Virus record (IMG/VR): IMGVR_UViG_3300048625_000193
Location: 1-31,940 of that record
Direction: 5' to 3' (one strand)
From: a virus
DNA: 31,940 nucleotides
This document shows, piece after piece, positions 1 to 6,541 of the stretch. A program made the position numbers and the translations under genes. How positions within the stretch are numbered: position 1 is the stretch's first letter; the number at the start of each line of letters is the position of its first letter. The notes beneath the pieces are model-generated. The model ran no database searches. It saw nothing but the letters and a program-made list of their open reading frames with translations, and was not told the origin of the DNA.

Positions 1-18
1 CTCCCTTGATAAGCGCGA
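1..18. repeat. Direct repeat, left copy
   Basis: CTCCCTTGATAAGCGCGA is identical to 264-281. Both encode the ALIKGG C-terminal segment of adjacent early proteins on the minus strand. Confidence 0.7.
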
Positions 19-256
19 AGTGGTCACACATTGCCTCGTATAGCTTTCCGACCTTATCGTCGTGAAATGCCATGTGAAGCTCGGAGTCGGGGTCTGCCTC
101 ATCCCCAGCGATATAGGCAAGGTCAAGTTCGTGAAGCCAATCGTGTAATACTTCAAGAAACTCTTCTGCGCCCTCTATATGCGCTACTATCCAAGCCTCT
201 TTAAGCACTTCTTTAATTGCTGTACCTGCGTCAATTTCATCTTTAATCTCGCTCAC
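1..256 (-). CDS. Hypothetical early protein, 3' end cut by window edge
   Basis: The frame is open from a GTG at 256 to the window edge (85 codons), so the C-terminus is missing. The GTG lies in a GTGA overlap with the stop of the upstream gene, which supports this start. The peptide begins VSEIKDEIDAG, is acidic, and shows no domain I recognise. Its last visible residues, ALIKGG, and the DNA at 1-18 repeat the end of the upstream gene (264-281), so the two neighbours share a C-terminal segment. It is probably the next gene of a leftward early operon. Function unknown. Confidence 0.7.
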   Translation of the reverse strand, partial: MSEIKDEIDAGTAIKEVLKEAWIVAHIEGAEEFLEVLHDWLHELDLAYIAGDEADPDSELHMAFHDDKVGKLYEAMCDHFALIKG

Positions 257-513
257 TTGTCGCCTCCCTTGATAAGCGCGATGACCTCGGCCGCGTCGTA
301 GTCACATAGCGAGCACTTGCCCGCGATGGGTTCTAGTAGCGCGACGATGCGCTCTCGCTCATAAGCGACGCCGGACTCGAAGCCTTGGACGTGGTGGTAT
401 TCCCCGCCCTCATCCCATGCGTTGAGGAGACGTGTCCGATAAGTCTTCACGCTCATCGTCATCGTGACGTCATCCCGCTCCGCATTGTTAGCGGTCGAGT
501 CGAGGACGCTCAT
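253..513 (-). CDS. Hypothetical small early protein with CxxC
   Basis: 86 residues. An AGGAGG at 526-521 sits 7 bases before the ATG, and ATGA overlaps the upstream stop. The middle reads GVAYERERIVALLEP, followed by CSLC and a helical tail ending VIALIKGGDK. The layout of a G-rich helix, ER-E/K-RI-x-x-L, Cys pair and closing helix recurs in the partial gene at the right edge (31692-31940), so both look like members of one family of small actinophage proteins. No function can be assigned. The CxxC could bind metal with a partner but is too little to call a zinc finger. Confidence 0.75.
   Translation of the reverse strand: MSVLDSTANNAERDDVTMTMSVKTYRTRLLNAWDEGGEYHHVQGFESGVAYERERIVALLEPIAGKCSLCDYDAAEVIALIKGGDK
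264..281. repeat. Direct repeat, right copy
   Basis: Identical to 1-18; end of the 86-residue gene. Suggests duplication or recombination between neighbouring small early genes. Confidence 0.7.
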
Positions 514-830
514 GCCTTATCCTCCTGTTCGAGGACTACGGCGTGAGCTTTCGTCGCGGACTCGTCACGCACTCCCGCGGCGTACCTTCCGGCGTGGAAG
601 TAGAGCTTGCGAGTGTTCTGAAGGCGAGAGTCGAAGCGTTTACGCTCCCGGCTCATGACGACGTCCACGCGAGCCTTCACCATCTCCTCAGAGATGAGCT
701 GAGCCCGTGCCTGAACGTCGATACTGTTCTGACGTGCCTGACGTCCGTGGTCGAGGTAGGACGTGTCGAGACGCTCCTTCTCGAGCATCGCGAGACGCTC
801 CGCCAGGGGGATCGGTTTCGTCCTAGCCAT
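510..830 (-). CDS. Hypothetical charged alpha-helical protein
   Basis: 106 residues starting MARTKPIPLAERLAM. The ATG at 830 follows a GGGGAC ribosome site and overlaps the upstream stop by a few bases. A longer in-frame start exists upstream but would run into the HTH gene. The sequence is rich in Arg, Glu and Gln, lacks hydrophobic segments and is predicted mostly helical by composition. Its ATGA overlap with the next gene indicates translational coupling. No family recognised; its place among early genes suggests a regulatory or host-takeover role, which is inference only. Confidence 0.7.
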   Translation of the reverse strand: MARTKPIPLAERLAMLEKERLDTSYLDHGRQARQNSIDVQARAQLISEEMVKARVDVVMSRERKRFDSRLQNTRKLYFHAGRYAAGVRDESATKAHAVVLEQEDKA

Positions 831-1113
831 TCGTCCGTCCCCAAACAATCGCGCGACGGCCAGACGGGAGGACAACCTTGAGTCCGGTGTCATGGACGAG
901 ACCGAGACGGACGAGCTCGGCGCGACGGGAACGGATTCCGCTCTCAGAGGCGACGGGTGCGAGCTTCGTCTTGCGGTACGCCTCGACGAGCTGAACGTCC
1001 GTACGGGGCTTTTGAAGGGCTTTGAGGACGTACTCCTGAGTCAGCGTGACGTCTCCGATGGAGTGCGCAGCATCGTGGGAGGTGATGGGGTCGGTCTTAC
1101 GGGCGTGAGCCAT
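823..1113 (-). CDS. Small winged-helix DNA-binding protein (putative)
   Basis: 96 residues. It opens with DPITSHDAAH, a signature seen in small actinophage HTH proteins. A helix-turn-helix-like segment follows (about residues 24-72: TLTQEYVLKALQKP, then SGIRSRRAELVRLGLVHDTG) and a basic beta-hairpin-like tail ends RRAIVWGR. The SGIRSRRAELVRLGLV stretch looks like a recognition helix plus wing. Start at the ATG at 1113 behind a GAGAGAAG purine tract. Likely a local transcription regulator; target unknown. Confidence 0.7.
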   Translation of the reverse strand: MAHARKTDPITSHDAAHSIGDVTLTQEYVLKALQKPRTDVQLVEAYRKTKLAPVASESGIRSRRAELVRLGLVHDTGLKVVLPSGRRAIVWGRTNG

Positions 1114-1127
1114 GTTCTTCTTCTCTC

Positions 1128-1331
1128 TTAGTTGGTTAGTGCTACAACGACGGCGACGATGCCGAGGATGACGGTTCCGATAGCCATGACGGTCGCCATG
1201 TAGAAGAGCTTCAGCTCATCTCGATAGTCCGACGGGTCGGTGGTCGGGAATAAGCGGTCGAGCTCTTCGCGATAGTCGGCGAGCGCTTGCGCCTTGAGGT
1301 GCGTGTAGTCGTATGTCTCGTCGTGTGTCAT
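1128..1331 (-). CDS. Small C-terminal-anchored membrane protein
   Basis: 67 residues with a charged, aspartate-rich cytoplasmic N-terminus (MTHDETYDYTHLKAQ) and one hydrophobic C-terminal segment (about residues 44-65, MATVMAIGTVILGIVAVVVAL). It probably sits in the host membrane with the N-terminus inside. The ATG at 1331 is embedded in the repeated GCAACATGACAC element, shared with two other gene starts, and there is no clear Shine-Dalgarno site. It follows the 39-residue membrane gene, so two membrane miniproteins are adjacent. Function unknown. Confidence 0.7.
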   Translation of the reverse strand: MTHDETYDYTHLKAQALADYREELDRLFPTTDPSDYRDELKLFYMATVMAIGTVILGIVAVVVALTN

Positions 1332-1336
1332 GTTGC
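1325..1336 (-). repeat. GCAACATGACAC element, copy 1
   Basis: Overlaps the start codon of the membrane protein gene at 1128-1331. Extended 17-bp identity (GATAGCAACATGACACA) with copy 2. Confidence 0.75.
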
Positions 1337-1455
1337 TATCCGAGGACACTCGGGGCGAATGAACACGCAAGAGCCCATCCTCCGACGATGAAGGTCGTCC
1401 AAAAGATGATGCGGACGACGGTGCGGACGCGGTAGTAGGTCTTCGAGCGGTTCAT
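1336..1455 (-). CDS. Membrane miniprotein, 39 residues
   Basis: A very short gene starting MNRSKTYYRVRTVVR, with a single hydrophobic segment (about IIFWTTFIVGGWALAC) and the tail SFAPSVLG. It has a GAAGGAC ribosome site 9-10 bases before the ATG at 1455, and ATGA overlaps the stop of the preceding gene. The basic N-terminus and single membrane span suggest an inner-membrane peptide. Its TAG stop lies just before the start of the next gene. Confidence 0.65.
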   Translation of the reverse strand: MNRSKTYYRVRTVVRIIFWTTFIVGGWALACSFAPSVLG

Positions 1456-1601
1456 GCGACGGAGTCCTTCGTGATGACCGAGATGACCCGGTGGTCGTTC
1501 AGCCACGGACGGGCTTCAGCCCATGCCCACGCTTCCTCGACGGTGTCGAAGATGATGGCGTGGTCGTCGTAGGTTCCTCCGTCAATGATGAGTGCAAACA
1601 T
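1452..1601 (-). CDS. Hypothetical protein, 49 residues
   Basis: Translation MFALIIDGGTYDDHAIIF and onward, ending VISVITKDSVA. The start ATG at 1601 overlaps the stop of the upstream gene by one base (TAATG), and the stop overlaps the next start (ATGA), so it sits in a coupled chain. A tryptophan-rich patch (EEAWAWAEARPWL) in the middle suggests a compact fold. Function unknown. Confidence 0.65.
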   Translation of the reverse strand: MFALIIDGGTYDDHAIIFDTVEEAWAWAEARPWLNDHRVISVITKDSVA

Positions 1602-1855
1602 TAGGAAGCCATCACCATCTCGAAGGTGTCGGCGAGGTTAGCCCATCCACCATCGGCGAAACGGATACGGACGGGCTTCCTGTTGGTGAACTTGCTTCCT
1701 TCAGCGTCCTCAATGACTCCGATGAGCTTCTTGCCGTCGGTCGCCGTGTAGACGACTCGGCAACCGATGAGCGTGTTGAGGTAGCGGTACTCGTACAAGT
1801 CCAACGCTTCCCAATTGAAGGTGACGGTCTCGGTCTTGATGTCGGTGGTGTTCAT
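1601..1855 (-). CDS. Hypothetical SH3-like small protein
   Basis: 84 residues, mostly beta by pattern. The segment LIGCRVVYTATDGKKLIGVIEDAEG (residues 29-53) resembles the first strands of SH3-like or KOW-like barrels and is followed by a second strand pair, KPVRIRFADGGWANL. A strong AGAGAGGAAAC site precedes the ATG at 1855. It is the first gene after a 70-base gap holding a candidate promoter and a hairpin, so it may head its own transcript. The fold is an inference from pattern; no function is claimed. Confidence 0.7.
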   Translation of the reverse strand: MNTTDIKTETVTFNWEALDLYEYRYLNTLIGCRVVYTATDGKKLIGVIEDAEGSKFTNRKPVRIRFADGGWANLADTFEMVMAS

Positions 1856-1928
1856 TGTTTCCTCTCTTCGGCGGGAACCTCCCGCTCGGTGATACTTCTA
1901 TTCTTGTCCCATTTAGTTGAATGTCAAA
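1856..1928 (-). promoter_or_regulatory. Candidate promoter with downstream hairpin
   Basis: This is the only real gap in the left early block. Read on the minus strand it has a perfect TTGACA (1927-1922), then 16 bases, then AAGAAT (four of six bases match a -10 box). Between there and the ribosome site lies a perfect inverted repeat, GCGGGA-ACC-TCCCGC (1871-1885), which could be an operator or a leader hairpin. Promoter activity is inferred. Confidence 0.4.
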
Positions 1929-2381
1929 CTAAAGTTTCTTCGGCGTGTCGAGAATTGCCATCGGAACCTCGTCGACCTCGGTGATGGTGACGTCAGCGCC
2001 CATCGGATTCGTGTCCGCGTAATACTTCTTCGTATTCCACTTCACAATGAGGGAGTCGTCCGCGAGGAACGTGACCCCTTCATCGTTGCGGGCGTTTATG
2101 GAGAGCCCGTCGCCGAGGGATCGCTGAAGCTTGTCCAAGTCCGGGGCGACCGACGGCAGCGCTCGTTTCACCGACGGGGGACGACGAAGGTAGAACGTCG
2201 CCGTCACCTCGACGGGGTTCGTGAATTGTTCCCACTCCCCGAGGAGAGAGACGGCCTTAGCGACCGCCTCCCGCCAGGGGGCGACCTTCTTCGACGACTC
2301 GACGAAGCGACCGTTTCCGACGTACTTCTTAGAGCCTTGAGGAGCGGGCTCCCCATGAATGAAGAAGGTGATGGAGCGCAC
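1929..2381 (-). CDS. RusA-like Holliday junction resolvase
   Basis: 150 residues from a GTG at 2381, two bases after the SSB stop; an earlier ATG at 2438 would run inside the SSB gene. RusA-family enzymes are dimeric Mg-dependent nucleases that cut four-way DNA junctions. Visible features are the N-terminal strand ITFFIHGEPAPQGSKK, typical of the family, the acidic motif PDLDKLQRSLGDGL and a second acidic site FLADDSLIV. These supply the aspartates expected in the active site. It lies directly behind SSB, Erf and the replication gene, fitting a role in resolving recombination or replication intermediates before packaging. Confidence 0.85.
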   Translation of the reverse strand: MRSITFFIHGEPAPQGSKKYVGNGRFVESSKKVAPWREAVAKAVSLLGEWEQFTNPVEVTATFYLRRPPSVKRALPSVAPDLDKLQRSLGDGLSINARNDEGVTFLADDSLIVKWNTKKYYADTNPMGADVTITEVDEVPMAILDTPKKL

Positions 2382-2383
2382 GG

Positions 2384-2764
2384 TTAGAACGGAGCCGATG
2401 GGTCGAGCTCGGTAGCTCCGAGCGCGGAGGTAGCCCACTCGCCGGCGTCAACCTTCGGCTCGCCCTTCGTGACGATGCTGATCGACTCGGCGTTCACGAC
2501 GAGGTCGTAGTAGGTCTTCCCGTCATAGTCGCGGGACTCGGTCTTCTGCTTGCCGGAGACCTCCACCTTGTCGCCCGGTGCGAACGCCGCGAGGTCGAAC
2601 TCTGCGCCCCACCCGCGCATGACCTTGAAGAACGTGCGACCGTTCGAGATGAACTCGTCGCCGTCCTTCTTGTAGTGAGGCTCGGCGACCTTCAACGCGA
2701 AGACCTCACCTGCCTTCGAGGTGATGACGTCGTCGACGAACCCCGTGAATGTAATAGTTGCCAT
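2384..2764 (-). CDS. ssb: Single-stranded DNA-binding protein
   Basis: 126 residues. An OB-fold-like beta pattern (residues 1-95: ITFTGFVDDVITSKAGEVFALKVAEP, then GDKVEVSGKQKTESRDYDGKTYYDLVVNAESI) matches phage SSB proteins, including the KVEVSG...YYDLVVNA strand pair. The C-terminus ends in DPSAPF, like the acidic tip of SSB that docks repair and replication partners. Start at the ATG at 2764 behind AGGAGAGG; a longer in-frame start just upstream would swallow that ribosome site. It probably coats ssDNA made during phage replication and recombination. Confidence 0.85.
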   Translation of the reverse strand: MATITFTGFVDDVITSKAGEVFALKVAEPHYKKDGDEFISNGRTFFKVMRGWGAEFDLAAFAPGDKVEVSGKQKTESRDYDGKTYYDLVVNAESISIVTKGEPKVDAGEWATSALGATELDPSAPF

Positions 2765-2790
2765 GTTGCCCTCTCCTTTCAAGAGTCTCT

Positions 2791-2804
2791 TTGAGCCTAA
2801 AGGC
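2791..2804. other. Short perfect hairpin between replication gene and ssb
   Basis: The palindrome GAGCC-TAAA-GGCTC lies in the 44-base gap between the replication initiator stop and the ssb ribosome site. No T tract follows on the minus strand, so it is more likely an mRNA processing or stabilising hairpin than a terminator. Confidence 0.4.
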
Positions 2805-2808
2805 TCGG

Positions 2809-3645
2809 TTAGTCCTCGACCGAAGCGGTTTCGGCGAGTTTCTTAGAGCACGGGAGGCACGTCGCGATGTTCTTCCCGTGTTCGCAGCGTGGAGCCTCCG
2901 AAGCGTTCTCCCGAGCGAGACGCATCTCCTCAGACAACGCCCTAGAAGCCTCTAGAGCCCTCTCTCGCGCCTTTTCAGCGCGTTCCCGTGCCAGAGCCTC
3001 AAGCTCCTCTTTCGTGCGCTCACGGGGCGGATAGGGCTCGTTCGTCCATCCCCCCGCACGAAGCCACGAAGCCGGGTACGGGATGAATTGCTTCGGTGGG
3101 AGGTTCGGGTCTTCGCTGAGAGCGATCGCCCCACCGATGACGACGTGACCGTGCTCCTTGAACGCCTTGTCGAACGCCTTACGGGCGTCGAGCTTCTCGA
3201 CCTTCTTCGGATAGACCTTCCAAAAAGCCTCGAACAAGCCCTCGAGCTCCGCTTGAGGATGTTCTTTAACTTGGTCTTCTTTAGTAATGGTCTTCTTATA
3301 GGCCGGATTATCCGGTGACGGGTTTTCCGGCAACGGTTTATCCGTCACGGTGGGGTCGCACGTCTCCCACACGGTCTCCGAGAAGCGTCCGTCGTCTGTT
3401 CGCTCCTGCCGGCGCTTGAGATAACGGTGCTCCTCGAGCTCCGCGATGGCTCCCGCGATGAGGTCACGGCCGCAGAGGTTCGCCTCGGCGAGAGAACGAA
3501 TCGTGACGCTCCATCCGGGCGTGTGGCTCATGAGCTGAGCGAGGAGACCCTTCGCCTTGAGTGATAGCTTCGGGTCTCGAATCCACGTGTTCGGGATGGT
3601 CGTGTATTGCTCGTCGAACGAGTGTCGGCTTCTAACGATCGGCAA
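2809..3645 (-). CDS. Replication initiator / replisome organiser with winged helix
   Basis: 278 residues. The N-terminus (about 10-80), with YTTIPNTWIRDPKLSLKAKG and SVTIRSLAEANLCGRD...AIAELEEHRYLKRR, is the winged helix of DnaD/replication-initiator-like phage proteins. A second helical part (about 130-205, FEAFWKVYPKKVEKLDARKAFDKA...) is typical of the helicase-loading half of such proteins. A long Arg/Glu coiled coil (about 210-250) leads to a C-terminal zinc-like cluster, CEHGKNIATCLPC. The start is a TTG at 3645 chosen because AGGAG lies 7 bases before it; it overlaps the upstream gene by 14 bases. Likely binds the phage origin and recruits host helicase. Confidence 0.8.
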   Translation of the reverse strand: MPIVRSRHSFDEQYTTIPNTWIRDPKLSLKAKGLLAQLMSHTPGWSVTIRSLAEANLCGRDLIAGAIAELEEHRYLKRRQERTDDGRFSETVWETCDPTVTDKPLPENPSPDNPAYKKTITKEDQVKEHPQAELEGLFEAFWKVYPKKVEKLDARKAFDKAFKEHGHVVIGGAIALSEDPNLPPKQFIPYPASWLRAGGWTNEPYPPRERTKEELEALARERAEKARERALEASRALSEEMRLARENASEAPRCEHGKNIATCLPCSKKLAETASVED

Positions 3646-3967
3646 CGGTCAACTCCTCTCTCTTGAAGTCGTCGGTGAGTAAGAACCATGCGCCGAGGTT
3701 CGCGTCGTAGACGGGGGAGTCCTCGGGGTTCGCATGAGTGGAGAGCTTCCATCCCTTGTCGAGCGCAGCGCGCGCATAATGCGCGTTCGACTCGATGAGC
3801 GAATTGAGCTCGGAGCATAGGACGATGATGTTCGAGGGGACGTCGCGCTTCTTGCTTCCGCCCATCCCACGATTCGCCCGATGCTGAGGAGAGACCGCGT
3901 CGCGTTCCCCGCAATGAAGACACCCGCCATCGCGGGCGAGGTACTTGGAGAAGGTCTTAGCGTTCAC
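3632..3967 (-). CDS. Small HNH-like zinc protein
   Basis: 111 residues from a GTG at 3967 behind GGGGAGCGGG, overlapping the upstream stop by 11 bases. Residues 16-55 read CLHCG, then SPQHRANRGMGGSKKRDVPSN, then IIVLC: a CxxC, a His-centred loop and an Asn-containing helix arranged as in small HNH/treble-clef nucleases of actinophages. The second Cys pair is incomplete (one C), so metal binding may be weaker than in classic HNH proteins. It lies between replication and recombination genes. It may nick DNA, or may be a non-catalytic DNA-binding relative. Confidence 0.7.
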   Translation of the reverse strand: MNAKTFSKYLARDGGCLHCGERDAVSPQHRANRGMGGSKKRDVPSNIIVLCSELNSLIESNAHYARAALDKGWKLSTHANPEDSPVYDANLGAWFLLTDDFKREELTVADR

Positions 3968-4313
3968 CTTGACCCGCTCCCCGATACATGGACTCGACGA
4001 GGCGCGCCTGAGTCTGAACGCTCATCTGCGAGCGCTCGAGAGCCTTCAAGTGCTCCTTGATGTAGTCGACCTTCTTCTTCGCTTCCTCAGCGGATCGGCG
4101 AGCATCCTCGGACTTCAGCTTGGCGACCGCGTTCCGGTCTCCCATCGTTCCTTGAGCCTCGAGGTAGACGGTGAGCTCCATCCTCTCGGCGGTGAACTTC
4201 GCGTCGGTCGCTTCGGCCTCCGCCAGGCGGAGAGCTTCAAGCCCGCGCGTCGTCCGGTCACGAATCTCGACGAGCTCCCGGATGATTCCGTCGGGGGTTC
4301 TCAGCTCGGTCAT
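3957..4313 (-). CDS. Coiled-coil protein paired with Erf (putative recombination accessory)
   Basis: 118 residues, almost wholly helical and charged (TELRTPDGIIRELVEIRDR, then repeated EA/AE heptads and a KKKVDYIKEHLKALERSQ stretch). Similar coiled-coil proteins often sit beside Erf or YqaJ genes in phages. Start at the ATG at 4313, in ATGA overlap with the 50-residue gene upstream. No catalytic motifs are visible. A role helping the annealing protein is inferred from position only. Confidence 0.7.
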   Translation of the reverse strand: MTELRTPDGIIRELVEIRDRTTRGLEALRLAEAEATDAKFTAERMELTVYLEAQGTMGDRNAVAKLKSEDARRSAEEAKKKVDYIKEHLKALERSQMSVQTQARLVESMYRGAGQGER

Positions 4314-4462
4314 GCGCGAGCCAACTTCGTCGCGAGGAGACGGAGGTGAGCCTCCACGGCGGTCGAGTCCTTACCTCCCCGACGCATCTCCCACATAAGC
4401 TCGGTGAGTTGGATGACGGCGGCGTGAATGATGGCTCGGTCGGCGGCACTTGAGGGGCTCAT
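4310..4462 (-). CDS. Hypothetical helical protein, 50 residues
   Basis: Begins MSPSSAADRAIIHAAV and ends LRLLATKLARA. Both ends use ATGA overlaps, with Erf upstream and the coiled-coil gene downstream, so it is translated as part of that set. The peptide is one or two amphipathic helices with WEMRRGGKD at the turn. Function unknown. Confidence 0.7.
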   Translation of the reverse strand: MSPSSAADRAIIHAAVIQLTELMWEMRRGGKDSTAVEAHLRLLATKLARA

Positions 4463-5031
4463 AGTGTCTTCCCCTTGGCTTCGATGGCTTCGAGAACCTT
4501 CTTCGGGGCTCGAGCCGACTTCGCCTCTCCCCAAAGCTTGAGGAGGTCGTCACGGGTCGATGCGGTCTCGAGAGCGCTCGACCAATCAGCGAGCACCTCA
4601 CCCATCTCGTACGAGAACGAGTCCGGGTCGGGCTCATCGGTGGGGAGGCAGAGGAGCTGAAGGAGAAACGTGCGGTAGGCGACGCTCATCGCCTTCGCGG
4701 TTGCCTTGTCTCCGGAGTCGAACGCTTCCGCGACGACCGTCCCGATGATGGGCTCGCCGGTCTGTCCGTAGACGGAGAAGGAGACCTCGAGGTGGGCGAC
4801 GTTGAGGCTTCCCCCGGACTTCGACGGGATGGCTTGGTAGTCGGCCTTCTCGACGGTCGGGACGATGAAGCCTCCCGCCTTGCGCAGCGCGGGACCTACG
4901 GCGTTCATGACGGCGTCGATGCCTCGGAAGTTGAACTTCTGAGACTCGTTCCTGTCCTTCTTCGCGACGGACTGAACGTCGCGCATGACCGAGGCGATGA
5001 CCTCGCCGGCGGTGAGTGTGTTCTCTGTCAT
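4459..5031 (-). CDS. erf: Erf-family single-strand annealing protein
   Basis: 190 residues. It contains the core pattern of the ERF superfamily: FNFRGIDAVMNAVGPALRKAGGFIVP (about 34-59), a beta region ending SFSVYGQTGEPIIG, then the signature AFDSGDKATAKAMSVAYRTFLLQLLCLPT (about 103-131). ERF proteins form rings that anneal complementary ssDNA in phage recombination and in circularisation of linear DNA. The C-terminal tail resembles the small helical module seen at the end of other ERF proteins. It forms a pathway with the YqaJ exonuclease, SSB and RusA nearby. Confidence 0.88.
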   Translation of the reverse strand: MTENTLTAGEVIASVMRDVQSVAKKDRNESQKFNFRGIDAVMNAVGPALRKAGGFIVPTVEKADYQAIPSKSGGSLNVAHLEVSFSVYGQTGEPIIGTVVAEAFDSGDKATAKAMSVAYRTFLLQLLCLPTDEPDPDSFSYEMGEVLADWSSALETASTRDDLLKLWGEAKSARAPKKVLEAIEAKGKTL

Positions 5032-5038
5032 TAGTTTG

Positions 5039-6190
5039 TTACCTCTCTGTGTCTTGTTGCGGTGGTGTGATCATTGCTATCGCTTGAGGGAGTGTCACGG
5101 AGTGGAGCGAGCCCTCTTTCTGTTGAGTGCTCTTGAGCTTCCCCGTGAACGTGTCGGAGACCATCGGAGTCGGGAGAACATTCCCCTCGGGACGCTCGAA
5201 CGTCACCGTCCCCCCCCCTAGGAGGAGGCGGAGCGCGTATTCCGCTTGCTGAGGGACGACACCGTTCCCGCAAGCCTTGAGCTCTTCGGTGCGGGTGAGG
5301 CCGACGTCGGTGACCCATCCGTCGGGGAGTCCCATCATCCATTCGGTGAAGCGTGAACTCAGTCGGTGAGCTCCGTCCTTCCCGTCGGGCTTGGTGGGTT
5401 CCGGTGCGGGTCGTCCGAGGACGTTCTCCCACCTGCGGATGGCGGGCTCGAAGCGTCCCCATGAGATGACGTCCTGAGCGACCGTCCGGAGGTTGTCCCC
5501 GCCGTCGCCGTGCTTGCCGGCTCCCGTCGCTTCTGACGTCGTCACGGTCGGGAGGAGAACCTCGCCGGAGTTGAAGATGGCACGGGCGACCGTGTCGGCC
5601 TGAACTCCGCCGCGCTCGTCACGAGTGACCGCCGAGCTCCCGTCCTTGTAGTCGCGGACGATAGGCGTGGGGAGGAGGTCGAGGATGTCTTCCCGGAGGT
5701 TCCCGGTCGACGATCGACGACTATCCGACCCGCCACGGTGAAGCTGACGCTCACGCGCCTCACCGTCGCGAGGAGCCAACGAGTCCATCGTGTTCGGCGT
5801 CGGAAGAAGCTCGTTCCGTTCGGCACGGCTCACCTTCTGGCCTTGCTCCGCCAGGAGGTCGAGAACTTGGTCACGCACTCCGACCGTGTTCCCGCGGCGC
5901 AGAGCCTCAGCCTCACCGAGAGCTCCGCCCTGACCCTCGCTAGCCTTCGGCGAACGGAGAAGACTCTCCTCGGGGATAGGCGACGATGAAGACACGGAAC
6001 CGGTTGTGAGGAGCTCCCGCATCGGCAGCTCGAACACCGACCCATCGCGCATCCATCCCGAGGGAATCCAAGTCTCCGAGTACGGCTCCCAATGCTCGCA
6101 AAGGAGACTCGCCGTCCCCGGCCTCTCCCATACACCACGGGCATCGTTCCACGTCGCTATGGGCGTTCGCTGATAGTAGTCCTCTGACAT
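5039..6190 (-). CDS. C-terminal half of split C5 methyltransferase, with LLPTP repeats
   Basis: 383 residues from the ATG at 6190 (a TTG two codons earlier is possible; the ribosome site is weak). Residues 1-84 are read from DNA that also encodes the end of the N-terminal methyltransferase gene in another frame. The N-terminus has a proline- and tryptophan-rich segment (CEHWEPYSETWIPSGW). The centre carries spaced LLPTP-type repeats at about 128, 172, 212 and 338. Residues 280-324 (RFTEWMMGLPDGWVTD, KACGNGVVPQQAEYALRLLL) are the target-recognition end and motifs IX/X of C5 methyltransferases. It likely completes the enzyme as a second subunit or by frameshift fusion. Confidence 0.75.
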   Translation of the reverse strand: MSEDYYQRTPIATWNDARGVWERPGTASLLCEHWEPYSETWIPSGWMRDGSVFELPMRELLTTGSVSSSSPIPEESLLRSPKASEGQGGALGEAEALRRGNTVGVRDQVLDLLAEQGQKVSRAERNELLPTPNTMDSLAPRDGEARERQLHRGGSDSRRSSTGNLREDILDLLPTPIVRDYKDGSSAVTRDERGGVQADTVARAIFNSGEVLLPTVTTSEATGAGKHGDGGDNLRTVAQDVISWGRFEPAIRRWENVLGRPAPEPTKPDGKDGAHRLSSRFTEWMMGLPDGWVTDVGLTRTEELKACGNGVVPQQAEYALRLLLGGGTVTFERPEGNVLPTPMVSDTFTGKLKSTQQKEGSLHSVTLPQAIAMITPPQQDTER

Positions 6191-6536
6191 TTTCAATTAC
6201 CACGAAGCGGGGCTTGAGCACGTCGATCGCTTCGACGAACTCCGACCAAAGTCCACTCCTTGTCCCTTCTCTTAGTCCTGCCCGCTTACCTGCGAGCGAT
6301 AGGTCTTGGCACGGGAACCCTCCCGTGAGGATGTCGACCGGCTCAACCGAAGCCCAATCGACCTTGGAGACGTCCCGATAATTCGGTACGCCGGGGAAGT
6401 TGCGCTCGAGAATCGCAGAGGGAGCGTCGTCCCATTCGCAATCCCAAACGACTTCGGCGTCGAAGACCTTCGCGACGGCAAGGTCGAGCCCTCCGTAACC
6501 GGAGAACAAAGACCCAATGCGAAGCTTCTGTGTCAT
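5940..6536 (-). CDS. C5 cytosine methyltransferase, catalytic N-terminal half
   Basis: 198 residues from the ATG at 6536, which lies in the GCAACATGACAC element right after the stop of the exonuclease gene. Motif I (SAM binding) FSGYGGLDLA at 10-20, motif IV GGFPCQDLS with catalytic Cys76, motif VI ENV at 115-117 and motif VIII APHNRFRVFIVAYP at 175-188 are all present. Motifs IX and X are absent: the frame stops at 5940, and they lie in the overlapping gene 5039-6190. Single-chain relatives are about 350-420 residues. Product: 5-methylcytosine in phage DNA, probably protecting against host restriction. Confidence 0.85.
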   Translation of the reverse strand: MTQKLRIGSLFSGYGGLDLAVAKVFDAEVVWDCEWDDAPSAILERNFPGVPNYRDVSKVDWASVEPVDILTGGFPCQDLSLAGKRAGLREGTRSGLWSEFVEAIDVLKPRFVVIENVRGLLSANAHSDVERCPWCMGEAGDGESPLRALGAVLGDLDSLGMDARWVGVRAADAGAPHNRFRVFIVAYPRGESSPFAEG

Positions 6537-6541
6537 GTTGC
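6530..6541 (-). repeat. GCAACATGACAC element, copy 2
   Basis: Contains the ATG of the methyltransferase gene; directly follows the exonuclease stop codon. Shares 17 bases with copy 1. Confidence 0.75.
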
